A DNA stretch of 37,225 bases from CBDUQI01 sp965369325. Lineage in GTDB: Bacteria; Pseudomonadota; Gammaproteobacteria; Steroidobacterales; JBCBZW01. The stretch lies in assembly GCA_965369325.1 (NCBI GenBank), contig CBDUQI010000033.1, forward strand, positions 1 through 37,225, read 5' to 3'. This document shows, in pieces, positions 15,429 to 24,737 of the stretch. Each line of letters starts with the position of its first letter. Positions within the stretch are counted from its first letter, which is position 1. The notes beneath the pieces are model-generated. The model saw nothing but the letters and a program-made list of their open reading frames with translations. It was not told where the DNA came from and ran no database searches. The position numbers were made by a program, and so were the translations under genes.

Positions 15429-17912
15429 TCAGATCGCCGGCGCGCCCGATTCTGCCAAGGCCGCTCGCCCGGACAGCGGCGTTTGCGCCCCATCCAGCAA
15501 GGGATCGGCGGCGCGCAGGCGCAGCATGGCGAACCAAGCCAGCGCATACAGCCCAAGGCCCACCAGGATAGTCAGGCGGAAACCAAAGTAAATTGAAATG
15601 ATCACGGTAGCCAGCCCGCCCACAACGGTGAACAGGCCGTTCATCGCCCAAGCCCAGGCGACCGCCCCGCGCGGGCCACCTGCAATGGCGGTGATACCCA
15701 GCGGGAACGGCATGCCCATGAAGTACCCCAGCGGAAACAGCATTGCAAAAGCCACCGCCAGACGGCCGGCAAGCGGCAATACCAGCGCTAGTTCGAACAC
15801 TTTGGAATAGCAGGCAACAAACAGCACTCCGGTGACAATGGCGGCGGCAAACGGCAGCATCCACGCGCGCGGAGCGCTGGCCGTATGGCGAGGCGAATTA
15901 GCGCTGCCCAGGCCGGCGGCCAGCAACATAGTGAAAATCACCAGCGAGTACGTGTACAGCGGTGACCCGATCAGCTTCATGAATACCTGGATCAGCACTA
16001 GCTCCAAAATAATAAACCCGGCGCCAAGGCTGGAAAAATAAACCAGCGAGGGCACACGCCCCGGCCAGTCTGAGCGCCCGACATTGGCAAAGCGCAACGG
16101 CGCAAAAATAAACACCCCGCTCATCAATAAACAGGCAAGGCTCGTCACTAGCAGATGCACCACGTCCATCGGGATGCCACGGCGGGTGAGGAAGTTGAGC
16201 ATGTTGGCGTTATTCTCATCCAGATACCTGGCCGGGTCGGGGCTGAACTGGCCAAACTCTTTGCGCACAAACTTAAAGTACGGCCGGTTGTCCGTGGTCG
16301 GCGCGGCGCGATATGCCATCTGCTGTGCCAGCTCGGCAGAAAACTCGCCTGAGTAAAACTCGTTGCTGAGAAAACTGTCCTGCGGCGCCAGCGGGTTCTC
16401 AACCACTTCGCGGGCTCGGTTGCCTGGGAACACGCGTGGCAGGTCTTGAATTTCCTGCACCTGTGCCGGTGTCCATGGGCGCATGCTGATCAGCATCGTC
16501 GGAATCGTCTCTACCATTCCCACCCGCTGGGTTACCAGTACATGGGCACGAAAGTTGGTCCGCCCTAGCTGGCGCCAGGCGAGCGCAGCGGTGCTCACCA
16601 GGCGCGGGTAGATGCGGTGGTTCACCTGCAAAATGCCGTCATCCTCCAGATGGGTGAAGTACTCACGATACGCATCAGCCGTCTGCAGGTAGGTGGTGTT
16701 TACCGCCCCGGTACCGGAGCCCACGCTTGAGGAGGTGTGATTGCTGAAAATCTGAATAATGTCGTATTGTTTTTGCGCGGCGCGTAGAAAGCTGCGCCCC
16801 TCGGCGGCCACCACGTTCACGCGCGGATCGTTGAAGATATTGCCGATAAAGCTCGCGTAGACGGTGGTGACCAATTCCACCACAGCGCCGACCAATTCAA
16901 CGGCATCAACGCGGGCGGCGCCGAACAACAGCGCAGCCTTGGTTTCCTGACCGCCCGCACTGCCCAGAATCAACACCTGCGCCTGGGTGTCGCGTTTGAT
17001 GTAATGCGAGGCGAATACATCAGAAAACCAGAAATGCTCATCCACGCGGGCTGTGCCGTTGCGCAACCCTTCACGCAAACCATCAAAGTCACCATCAAAC
17101 TGGTAGAGGCGAGAGCTTTGCTGACCTCCGTCGTAGGCCACATGCTTGCTTTCCACCCGATTGGCATCGCGCGGTTCGCTGATAATGTCGATCTTGGAAA
17201 TGGGGTCCCACAATGTCTTTTCGACCAGCCCGGCCTGGCGGGCTTTTTTTACGCCGCGCTTGGCAACATGCTCATCAAAGGCAAGATACTGTGGGCTGTA
17301 AATCAGCGGCACAGCCGTACACACCAGTGCGCCAACAATCCCTGCCGTCAGCCAGCGACGTCCGCCGGCGAACAAGGCTGCCGCCAGAAATGCCACGCCA
17401 GCGGCAATCATCAACTCACCGCCGGGGCCAATCACGGGCAGAAGCGGCACAATAATAACGCAACCGATGCTGGCGCCAACCAGATCCCAGCAGTACAGCT
17501 TTTGGATTGACCGTGCGTAGACCGAAAACGCGACGGTAAAAATCAGGCCGGCCAGAAAAAACGGCAGCGCGAGCATGATGTACATGCCGGCAAAGGCGAT
17601 AAGCTGGCGCAGCGGTTCGCTGGTCAGCAGTTCATAATCGAACGGCAACAGGTTCATCACCGGCCGCAGCAGCAACAGTGCGCCGCCCAGCGCGACGGCC
17701 AGCCAGGCCAACCGACGGCGCGGATGATCATCGCAAATGGCTGGCCACAACGCGCCGATCACCCCGGCAATGCCGAACGCCAGCAACGCCATCGTGATGA
17801 CTAGATACGCCATATTCGGCGCCAGCATGACATCGAACACGCGAGTCAGCAGGAGCTCAGCCATGAGCGTGACCATCGCGACCATCGCGACAGGAAGATA
17901 GATCCGTGGCAT
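15429..17912 (-). CDS. Membrane-embedded spermidine-synthase-like protein
   Basis: 827 residues from the ATG at 17912 (AAGG ribosome-binding site; an upstream start at 18008 would add 32 non-hydrophobic residues). The order is an N-terminal block of about seven membrane helices (to about 215), a soluble SAM-binding domain with VLILGSAGGQETKAALLFGA (about 308-330) and acidic VDAVELV, and a C-terminal membrane block (about 590-815). This is the 'fused MFS/spermidine synthase' architecture. True spermidine synthases have an Asp-rich VDSTDP-like motif after YDVI; here the segment is YDIIQIFSNHTSSSVGSG, so aminopropyl transfer is doubtful. It is possibly a methyltransferase or polyamine-binding membrane protein. 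It is downstream of, and on the same strand as, the dockerin-tailed protein, with a 251-base gap. Confidence 0.82.
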   Translation of the reverse strand: MPRIYLPVAMVAMVTLMAELLLTRVFDVMLAPNMAYLVITMALLAFGIAGVIGALWPAICDDHPRRRLAWLAVALGGALLLLRPVMNLLPFDYELLTSEPLRQLIAFAGMYIMLALPFFLAGLIFTVAFSVYARSIQKLYCWDLVGASIGCVIIVPLLPVIGPGGELMIAAGVAFLAAALFAGGRRWLTAGIVGALVCTAVPLIYSPQYLAFDEHVAKRGVKKARQAGLVEKTLWDPISKIDIISEPRDANRVESKHVAYDGGQQSSRLYQFDGDFDGLREGLRNGTARVDEHFWFSDVFASHYIKRDTQAQVLILGSAGGQETKAALLFGAARVDAVELVGAVVELVTTVYASFIGNIFNDPRVNVVAAEGRSFLRAAQKQYDIIQIFSNHTSSSVGSGTGAVNTTYLQTADAYREYFTHLEDDGILQVNHRIYPRLVSTAALAWRQLGRTNFRAHVLVTQRVGMVETIPTMLISMRPWTPAQVQEIQDLPRVFPGNRAREVVENPLAPQDSFLSNEFYSGEFSAELAQQMAYRAAPTTDNRPYFKFVRKEFGQFSPDPARYLDENNANMLNFLTRRGIPMDVVHLLVTSLACLLMSGVFIFAPLRFANVGRSDWPGRVPSLVYFSSLGAGFIILELVLIQVFMKLIGSPLYTYSLVIFTMLLAAGLGSANSPRHTASAPRAWMLPFAAAIVTGVLFVACYSKVFELALVLPLAGRLAVAFAMLFPLGYFMGMPFPLGITAIAGGPRGAVAWAWAMNGLFTVVGGLATVIISIYFGFRLTILVGLGLYALAWFAMLRLRAADPLLDGAQTPLSGRAALAESGAPAI

Positions 17913-18163
17913 TGCCAGCCTTCTTTTTGATTCTTCGTCCGTGTGGTTTGGGTGGGCCGCAGCGTGGGCGACCCTGTTCAATGCCCGTACGGATGGCGCG
18001 GCTTCCATGCCCGCGAGGGGGGGATACTACTTGTTTTTAGGAGGCGCTAAAAGTGACCCCGTTCAAGATTATGACAAATACGTGTGGACAGCCACTGAAC
18101 CGAGAACAAATGACCGGACATGGCACGGATGCGCCGCTGCCCGGGGTCCGCTCTAAGTCAGAA

Positions 18164-20299
18164 TCAGTCCAAGGCCGCCGGCCCCACCCCGCTGGGGCCT
18201 GGTGAGGTAAAAAACACAGCCTTCATTGCCGCTAGATCCACAAAATTGACCTCGCCATCGCCATCCAGATCGCCCGCGAGATCCCCGCTGGAAAAGAACG
18301 CCGCTTTCAGCTCACTCAGGTCCAGAAAGTTGATCTGACCATCGTTGTTAAGGTCGGCGTCGCAGGCGTTGCCAAAAAAATCACCGTTGCTGTCACGCTG
18401 ATCCGGGTTCGCCACAAGCACACAGTTATCGGCGCTGTCGGCCACCCCGTCGGCGTCGGTGTCAAGCGCACTGCCGTCCTCAAGGGGTGCCAACGTTAAC
18501 GTGGCCACATTGTCGTTCGCCCCGGACTCCAGAGGCCGCAGCGCCGCGGCAGTGGTCGCTGGCGCCACATTCGCCTCCAGGCGAAAGTTCACCAGCGTGC
18601 CCCAGTCCAACGCATGCCCCGATGGGGCCGACCAGGTCAGCAGGCCCGCGCTTTGAACGCCCGTCCAGTCATTGGCCGAGTCCGCATCGCCATCGCCGAA
18701 TTGAACATTCTCGATGGCGGCCCCAGCCAGCACTGGAATGGCGAAGCTATGTACCTGCCGGTCGAAATCCAGATTCATCAGCGCGTACTCGTAGTGAAAC
18801 TGCCCGGCCCCTAGGTCCCTGACTTTTACCGCCAGTTTCAACAACCCTGTGCCGGTATCATGCGCGGTGTGGCGCTCACTGCTATCGGTGCTGTCCGGGC
18901 TTACCCACAGGTCAATCGCGGGGCCATTGGTGGTCTGGCTGTCGGCGAAGCTGAAGGACCAAGTGTTGCCAATCTTCTGCTGCGTGACCTGCCGGTGCGC
19001 CATGCTGTTCAGTATGTCGGTGTCACCCTGCGCGATATACCAGGCCTCAACCACGTACTGCGCCCCTGGCACCTGCAACTGCGTCTCATCAATGGTAAGA
19101 CGGTGATCGAGCACGCCGTGGTCACCGCTGTCCACCCCGTGGTCGCGCAGGTCGTCCACCGGAGTGGCATCAAAGTGAGATCCCAGCGAGGTCCATTCGA
19201 CCGTGTTTGCGTTCAGTTCCTCGCGTGGACCGAAGTAAAACTGATTGCCGTTGTTGGACACGCCATAGGTGTCTTCGCAGCCAACATACATCACCTGCCC
19301 GGACGGGCAGGGACAGTTGTTGTTCACGGTATTCCACGCGTGCTTAAGATCTGATTGGGCAATCTGCTCAAGCACATCATTGGTGATGCGATAAAAGTGC
19401 ATCGCCAGAAACGGATGCGCGCCTACATTAGGGCCGTTGAACCCTGGCGGTTCAATCGCCCAATACCAGCGCACATCGTTCTGGCCGATGTTACGCAACT
19501 TGGCAGAGGGTGCGAATGCCACCGTGGTGCCTTCCAGCGCCAGGGATGAAATGCCGTCGAGCTGAGTTAGCATCAGGTCGATAGTGCCGTCGCCAAAATC
19601 GGCAACGCACTCGCCGGCCTCGGGCCGCACCTGCGCGTACTCGCCCGCCGGTTGGATATCGGCGATGACATCCACCACGCCCACAATCTGATCGGTAAAC
19701 TCCGGCGTCCCCAGATACCCGGCCAGCCAGCGTGAGATACGCAGATCCATCTGCATCACGTACAACTGCCCCGCCGACGCGTCACGATAGGTATGCGCGT
19801 TTGCCAGGGTAAACAAGATGCGCCCATCGGCCGTGCTGAGATGCAGCACGCCCTCGCCAGCAGACTCAAAACGAAATCCCCGCATATCAATACGCTGCCC
19901 CTGCACCGCCAGCACCACGCCGCCGTTATGCGCAAGCGTAATGTCTACGAGGCTATCCAACGCGCCACCGGGCCGGGCAAACCTCATCTGCGCCGGAGCG
20001 ACGATACCGAAGCCCAGAAACTGCGGATGCGCGGTGCGCGCCGTCAACTGCGTATCGACGATGCGCACACCCAAGCCCTCCAGCAACGCTTGGTTGAAAC
20101 GGATAGCGCTCGCGCCATTGGTAATCTGCCAGGACCCGGCGAGCGAGGCAGAGACCAGTGTGGCGGTGGTAAACGCGGTGCCAGCGCGGTGAGGTGACTC
20201 GGAATGATCATCAGCCCGCGCCATGCTCGTGAGCACAGCAGTTGCCATAACCCATGCACACCAGGGTAGCGCGCGTCGGAAAACTGTTCGCATCATCAT
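18164..20299 (-). CDS. Secreted protein with thrombospondin-3 and dockerin-like calcium-binding tail
   Basis: About 711 residues. A signal peptide (RRALPWCAWVMATAVLTSMA, cleavage near ARA-DD) follows a run of three ATGs; the first (20299) has AGAAGG upstream. The large middle part is beta-rich, with a cysteine cluster NNNCPCPSGQVMYVGCEDTYG, and I cannot assign it to a family. The last 90 or so residues are clear: a DTDADGVADSADNC-type thrombospondin-3 calcium repeat, then two dockerin-like EF loops, DLNNDGQINFLDL and DLDGDGEVNFVDL. Such tails occur on many secreted proteins of environmental Gammaproteobacteria without any cellulosome. The protein sits directly downstream of the FecA-like TonB receptor, so the two may be co-expressed. 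No cohesin partner is visible in the window. Confidence 0.78.
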   Translation of the reverse strand: MMMRTVFRRALPWCAWVMATAVLTSMARADDHSESPHRAGTAFTTATLVSASLAGSWQITNGASAIRFNQALLEGLGVRIVDTQLTARTAHPQFLGFGIVAPAQMRFARPGGALDSLVDITLAHNGGVVLAVQGQRIDMRGFRFESAGEGVLHLSTADGRILFTLANAHTYRDASAGQLYVMQMDLRISRWLAGYLGTPEFTDQIVGVVDVIADIQPAGEYAQVRPEAGECVADFGDGTIDLMLTQLDGISSLALEGTTVAFAPSAKLRNIGQNDVRWYWAIEPPGFNGPNVGAHPFLAMHFYRITNDVLEQIAQSDLKHAWNTVNNNCPCPSGQVMYVGCEDTYGVSNNGNQFYFGPREELNANTVEWTSLGSHFDATPVDDLRDHGVDSGDHGVLDHRLTIDETQLQVPGAQYVVEAWYIAQGDTDILNSMAHRQVTQQKIGNTWSFSFADSQTTNGPAIDLWVSPDSTDSSERHTAHDTGTGLLKLAVKVRDLGAGQFHYEYALMNLDFDRQVHSFAIPVLAGAAIENVQFGDGDADSANDWTGVQSAGLLTWSAPSGHALDWGTLVNFRLEANVAPATTAAALRPLESGANDNVATLTLAPLEDGSALDTDADGVADSADNCVLVANPDQRDSNGDFFGNACDADLNNDGQINFLDLSELKAAFFSSGDLAGDLDGDGEVNFVDLAAMKAVFFTSPGPSGVGPAALD

Positions 20300-20460
20300 C
20301 CCCGTCCTTCTCAGTTGGCAAGGTTCGGCGGGAAACCCGCATGACCTGATATTGCGGGATAGCGCTGGCGGGCGCAATCGCACGCACCAAGGCGCACATA
20401 CAGGGGATGTTGAACGAAGATGCGCTCGGGAGAGGGGCGGCTACCGGATACTTGAAGCGT

Positions 20461-22695
20461 TCAGAACGACAGTCTCGCGCCAAGCGTCGCAGTACGATCC
20501 TTGTTCGGTCGCGCCCCATACGGCTGGCGACCGAGAATGTCCTCCTGGCCCGTAATGTTCTCGATCCGGGCAAACACATTCCAACGATCATCCAACTGCA
20601 TATTGGCAGACAAATCCAGCGTAAGCGATGAGTCGGTCTGCTCAAAGTCCAGGCATGACGCCCTCACGCACACCTCATCGACGTAGCTGGCGTTCAGATA
20701 CGCCGCCCATCGCTGTGCGGTCAGCCCCACGGACAACTGAAACTGTTGCTCCGGGATATAGGGAATAGGATCTCCTTCACTCACATCGCCAAAAAAATCG
20801 GTATCTGCGATGTCCGTGTCGAACTGCCCGTCAATGTAGGTATAACTGAACGACACTGGCACCTGCAGCGCGCGATCCTGCAACAGGGTGTTGGACAACA
20901 GTAACTCCAGCCCTTTAACAGTAGCCGCATCGCCGTTAAACGCCTCACCAATTTCACAATCCACCCCGGAGGAAGACGTGCACTCGCCAAGCAGGTTGTC
21001 GTAGTCACTCAAAAAGCCCACCAATTCACCCGAAAAGGCGTCGCGCCGGTAGCGCAGCCCCGCCTCGTAGTTCAGTGCTTCCTCTTCTTCTACGCCAGGC
21101 GAATTGCTTGGCGCGGTAAAGCCTTTGTGCACACCTGCCAGCAGCGAGAGGCTATCGCTGGCCGCGTACAATACGCCCAGGCCGGGCAGTACGACGCGGG
21201 TATCGTTGCTGCGCTCATCGCGAAACGTGCGCAGCTCGCCGTCGTTGTAGCGCGTGCGTTTCTGCTGGATGTCCTCGTAGCGCAAACCCGGTGTGAGTAC
21301 CCAGTCACCGAATTCAATACGATCGTAAATGTGCACCGCCAGTGCCTGGGCTTCCTGCACGCGGTTGCCGGCGTTACCCAGTTCACCCAGGTCGTCCAGC
21401 AGCAGTTCGCCACCTTGCTGGCTGTAGGTGCTATTGCGCTGCAGACGATCTTCCTCATCCTCATGCAGCCGCACGCCAATCTCCAGCGAATGGCTCACCT
21501 CGCCGAAACTCAGATCCCACTGCACACCCACCTGCACGCCCTGGGAGAAGTACTCCCGCGCGTTGGAGCGTAACTGGATGCTGCCGGGGGCAGTATCCAG
21601 CGTCCCATCGAGGATGCCCTGCAACTGCGCGGCGGACATGCCGCCCAGCGACTCGCCGCGGTTTACCGCCTGAATCACATTAAACCAACTGGTGCGTGCG
21701 AAGTCCTGCGCGTTGTCACTGCCATCCAGATCAATGCCTTCGGTTTTGAACCAGTCGCGAAAGTGGTTGTTGCGATACGCCGTCACCGACAGGCCCAGCG
21801 ACTCGCTCACATCAAATCCGTAACGCAGAATAAACTGCTCGTGCTCGGTGCGAATATTGTCCTGCGCAGATAAGCCGTAGCGCCGAAGCGCATCCTGAGC
21901 AAAGTCCGCGTCGGTCAGCCCCAGGTAGGACTGATTGGAATCCTGCTCCACGTACTGCAATTTAAGCTCGACGCTGTGGCGCGAATTGTCTGGCGCATAA
22001 CTGAGCTTAACGGTGTAGTCATCCACATCCAGACCGGCATCGTCGGCCGGGCCGTCGATCTCCTGAAAGCCATCGGATTGCCATTGATGGGTTTGCAGCA
22101 GGAAGCCGAATCCGTCGCGTGTGCGCCCGCCGTAGCTGGCCATCAGCCGATAAGTGGCGTCTTCACCTGCCTCCAGCAGCAGGTCACCACCGAATTGCTC
22201 AGGAATGGGGGTGGAGACCATGTTAAGCGCGCCACCAATGGTGTACGGGCCCTGGGAGATCGCCGAAGGGCCTTTGACCACCTCAATCGCATGCATGCGG
22301 CCGATGGTTGGAAAGTAATACGCGGAAGGGGCGGAGTAAGGCGCTGGCGAAATCAGCACATTGTCTTCCAGCAGCGTGATACGACTGCTGCGTTCGGTCG
22401 CGACCCCACGGATGCTGATGTTCGGACGCAGGCCGTAGCCGTCCTCCACCTGGATCGACACGCCCGGCACCTCACGTGCGATGCGCTGGATATCGGTGTA
22501 GGCGAACTTCTCCAGTGCGTCCGGCCCGATGAAGTGCGCTGCGCCGGTGACGCCATGGGCCTCTTCTCGGGTACCGATGATCGTCACTTCTTCGTCAAAC
22601 CGCGGCGCAGCATCATCCTCAGCGCCCTCCTGAGCCCATAGCGGGGTGCAGAGCGGAACCGTCAAAACTAGAAATAAAATCTTGTTTTTCATCAT
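20461..22695 (-). CDS. TonB-dependent outer-membrane receptor, FecA-like
   Basis: About 744 residues, starting at one of two adjacent ATGs (22695/22692), with a signal peptide ending at LWAQ. The plug domain begins at once: a TonB-box-like EEVTIIGTRE, RIAREVPGVSIQVEDGYGLRPNISIRG and then IEVVKGPSAISQGPYTIGGALNMVSTPIP, which resembles the FecA/ferric-dicitrate branch. The rest is a 22-strand barrel ending in the aromatic residue of GARLSF. There is no N-terminal signalling domain, so it is a transporter rather than a transducer. A Fur-box-like palindrome lies about 110 bases upstream, suggesting iron regulation. The ligand is probably a ferric chelate, but that is inference. Confidence 0.88.
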   Translation of the reverse strand: MMKNKILFLVLTVPLCTPLWAQEGAEDDAAPRFDEEVTIIGTREEAHGVTGAAHFIGPDALEKFAYTDIQRIAREVPGVSIQVEDGYGLRPNISIRGVATERSSRITLLEDNVLISPAPYSAPSAYYFPTIGRMHAIEVVKGPSAISQGPYTIGGALNMVSTPIPEQFGGDLLLEAGEDATYRLMASYGGRTRDGFGFLLQTHQWQSDGFQEIDGPADDAGLDVDDYTVKLSYAPDNSRHSVELKLQYVEQDSNQSYLGLTDADFAQDALRRYGLSAQDNIRTEHEQFILRYGFDVSESLGLSVTAYRNNHFRDWFKTEGIDLDGSDNAQDFARTSWFNVIQAVNRGESLGGMSAAQLQGILDGTLDTAPGSIQLRSNAREYFSQGVQVGVQWDLSFGEVSHSLEIGVRLHEDEEDRLQRNSTYSQQGGELLLDDLGELGNAGNRVQEAQALAVHIYDRIEFGDWVLTPGLRYEDIQQKRTRYNDGELRTFRDERSNDTRVVLPGLGVLYAASDSLSLLAGVHKGFTAPSNSPGVEEEEALNYEAGLRYRRDAFSGELVGFLSDYDNLLGECTSSSGVDCEIGEAFNGDAATVKGLELLLSNTLLQDRALQVPVSFSYTYIDGQFDTDIADTDFFGDVSEGDPIPYIPEQQFQLSVGLTAQRWAAYLNASYVDEVCVRASCLDFEQTDSSLTLDLSANMQLDDRWNVFARIENITGQEDILGRQPYGARPNKDRTATLGARLSF

Positions 22696-22997
22696 CTTGC
22701 GTCTCACTTTGGCTGCTGCAGCGCCCTTGCAAGGCGGCGTCGCAACGATGTCTGCGGAACATCCCGATCCGACTGAGCTGAAGATATCGCAGGGCGTATC
22801 CGAAATGCAAATGATTCGCATTAACTTTCTCGCAATATCAGCGGTGGATCACATCCCAGGGCCAGATGAGGTTGGCGCCGACCGCCAGGCCGCGCCGATG
22901 CCCCCAGCCCACTTTTCGCCTCGCGCACGAATATTCACCGCTTGATAGCATTTGTCATCGGGGGTTTTCGGCTACACCGCACCGCAGGGGACACTTT
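22696..22997. other. Divergent intergenic region, TonB receptor / acyl-CoA ligase
   Basis: This 302-base gap holds the Fur-box-like palindrome (22804-22822) and a near-perfect 14-base inverted repeat GGTTGGCGCCGACC near 22870. I see no convincing -35/-10 pair, no riboswitch consensus and no small gene. It must contain promoters for both divergent genes. Confidence 0.5.
22804..22822. promoter_or_regulatory. Fur-box-like 9-1-9 palindrome
   Basis: AATGCAAAT-G-ATTCGCATT is an inverted repeat with one mismatched pair. Its core TGCAAAT-G-ATTCGCA matches the Fur 7-1-7 consensus TGATAAT-N-ATTATCA at 10 of 14 positions. It lies about 110 bases upstream of a FecA-like receptor gene, a common Fur target. 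The match is partial and was made by eye. Confidence 0.5.
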
Positions 22998-24629
22998 ATG
23001 CTTGAGACAGATGGCCACACGATTGGCCAGGTGTTCGCCGCAGCCGTGCGCGATTACCCCGACCATCCTCTGCTAATGGTGCCGCGGGATTCGCAGCGGG
23101 CTTATGCCCCGAACGGGTGCACCATCACGTTCGCGCAAGCTGGCCAGTTCGTCGATGCGACCGTCGCAACGCTGATGGCCAGCGGCTACGGCCACGGCCA
23201 TCGCATCGCCGTGATGCTCAACAACCGCCCGCAAGCGCTGTTGTTGAAACTGGCCTTCAGCGCACTGGGCATCTCATGGGTACCGATTAACCCAGACTAT
23301 CGTGCGGGGGAAATCGCCTATTTACTGCAGGACTCAGGCGCCCACCTGGTGGTGAGCTTGGCCGAACACAGCACAACCATTGAGGCGGCGAAGGACAGCT
23401 CCGCCAGCAACGCCCCGGTGGCCGTGTACGCCGACGACGGCCGCCCGCCAGCATCTTTACCGCGCGCGCTTACCCCGGCCCTGCTGGACGGCCCCGTACA
23501 CGTGCAAACCGAAGCCAGTCTGTTGTACACCTCAGGCACCACCGGCCGGCCGAAAGGCTGCATCATGGGCCATGAATACGAATTGATGATGGGCGCCTGG
23601 TACGCCACGCGCGGCGGCGCGCTCACCTTCAAGCCAGGGGCTGAACGCATCTACAACCCGTTGCCGCTGTTCCATGTGAATGCCGGCATCATGACTCTGA
23701 TGATGGCGCTGGTCAGCGGCAACTGCCATATCGTGCCGGAACGCTTCAGCGCGCGGCGCTGGTGGCCGGAGATCTGCCAGACCCGAGCCACCGGAATCCA
23801 CTACCTAGGCGTGGTCATCGCGGTGCTGATGATTCAACCCGTGGCTGCCGTGGATGCCCGGCACTGCGTGCGGTGGGGAATGGGTGCCGGCGTGGAGCCC
23901 ACGCTGCACCGTGCGTTTGAGGCGCGGTTCGGCTTTGCACTTGTAGAGGTTTGGGGCATGACCGAGATGTGCCGCGTTCTGGCCGATTGCCACGAACCGC
24001 GCGCCATCGACACGCGCGCGGTGGGCCGGCCAATCACGGAGCTTGAGGTGAGGGTGGTGGATGATCAGGACAACGATGTAATCTGCGGACAATCAGGTGA
24101 GCTGCTTATTCGCCACAGCGCGCAGCACCCGCGACGCGGTGCTTTCAGTGGCTATCTCAACCATCCGCAGGTGACCGAGGAGGCCTGGCGCGGGGGCTGG
24201 TTTCATACCGGCGACACCGTCACCCAGGACGCCTCCGGCATGGTGTTTTTTATCGACCGCAAAAAGAACATCATCCGCCGCGCCGGTGAGAACATTGCCG
24301 CCGCTGAAGTAGAGGCCGTGCTGCAAAGCCATGAGGCGGTCGTGCAGGTGGCGGTCATGCCGATCGAAGATGAGGTGCGCGAAGAAGAGGTGATGGCGTG
24401 CATCGTGACCGCGTGCCCGCCGGCCAATGCGGCACTGGCGCAGCGGTTGTTTCAGCACTGCTTCGAGCAGTTAGCGTATTTCAAAGCACCGGGATGGATC
24501 GTCTTTGTGCCTTCACTGCCCGTGACCGGCACACAAAAAATCCTCAAACATAAAATATTCCCGCCGGCGCTGGACCCACGCCAGGCCCGTGAAGCACACG
24601 ACATGCGGGCGCTTAAAAAACGAGCCTAA
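22998..24629 (+). CDS. AMP-forming acyl-CoA ligase
   Basis: ANL-superfamily ligase of about 543 residues that activates a carboxylic acid to acyl-AMP and then acyl-CoA. Motifs in order: LLYTSGTTGRPKG (P-loop, about 175-187), VWGMTEM (about 317-323), HTGDTVTQD (about 402-410), DRKKNIIRRAGENIAAAEVE (hinge and A8), and the C-terminal catalytic Lys region GTQKILKHKIF (about 509-519). The ATG at 22998 follows an AGGGGAC ribosome-binding site; an open frame extends upstream to 22866 but carries no family sequence. It resembles the crotonobetaine/carnitine- or short/medium-chain-acid ligases more than long-chain FadD. The substrate is unknown. Confidence 0.88.
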   Translation: MLETDGHTIGQVFAAAVRDYPDHPLLMVPRDSQRAYAPNGCTITFAQAGQFVDATVATLMASGYGHGHRIAVMLNNRPQALLLKLAFSALGISWVPINPDYRAGEIAYLLQDSGAHLVVSLAEHSTTIEAAKDSSASNAPVAVYADDGRPPASLPRALTPALLDGPVHVQTEASLLYTSGTTGRPKGCIMGHEYELMMGAWYATRGGALTFKPGAERIYNPLPLFHVNAGIMTLMMALVSGNCHIVPERFSARRWWPEICQTRATGIHYLGVVIAVLMIQPVAAVDARHCVRWGMGAGVEPTLHRAFEARFGFALVEVWGMTEMCRVLADCHEPRAIDTRAVGRPITELEVRVVDDQDNDVICGQSGELLIRHSAQHPRRGAFSGYLNHPQVTEEAWRGGWFHTGDTVTQDASGMVFFIDRKKNIIRRAGENIAAAEVEAVLQSHEAVVQVAVMPIEDEVREEEVMACIVTACPPANAALAQRLFQHCFEQLAYFKAPGWIVFVPSLPVTGTQKILKHKIFPPALDPRQAREAHDMRALKKRA

Positions 24630-24653
24630 AGAATCTGGGCACTTTCCAACACG

Positions 24654-24737
24654 CTATCTCGAAGCGCGGTGACGCAATAGGTAAAACCCAAGCAGCAAGA
24701 ACAGCCCCGCGCACGCCCGTATCTTGCCGGGACGATA
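24654..24737 (-). other. In-frame hydrophobic tail beyond the SDR amber stop
   Basis: Directly after the TAG stop of the SDR gene (24738-24740), the same frame stays open for 27 codons. It encodes a basic start (YRPGKIR), a hydrophobic stretch (AGLFLLLGFYLL), a basic end (RHRASR) and then a TAG. It looks like a C-terminal membrane anchor. It could be a decayed or read-through extension, the tail of a lost gene, or chance. It has no start codon of its own with a good ribosome-binding site. Confidence 0.35.

Noticed and set aside
22850..22997. Cobalamin riboswitch upstream of the TonB receptor
   Set aside because: The region is GC-rich with a short inverted repeat, but I could not find the B12-box consensus or the expected long leader on the receptor side.
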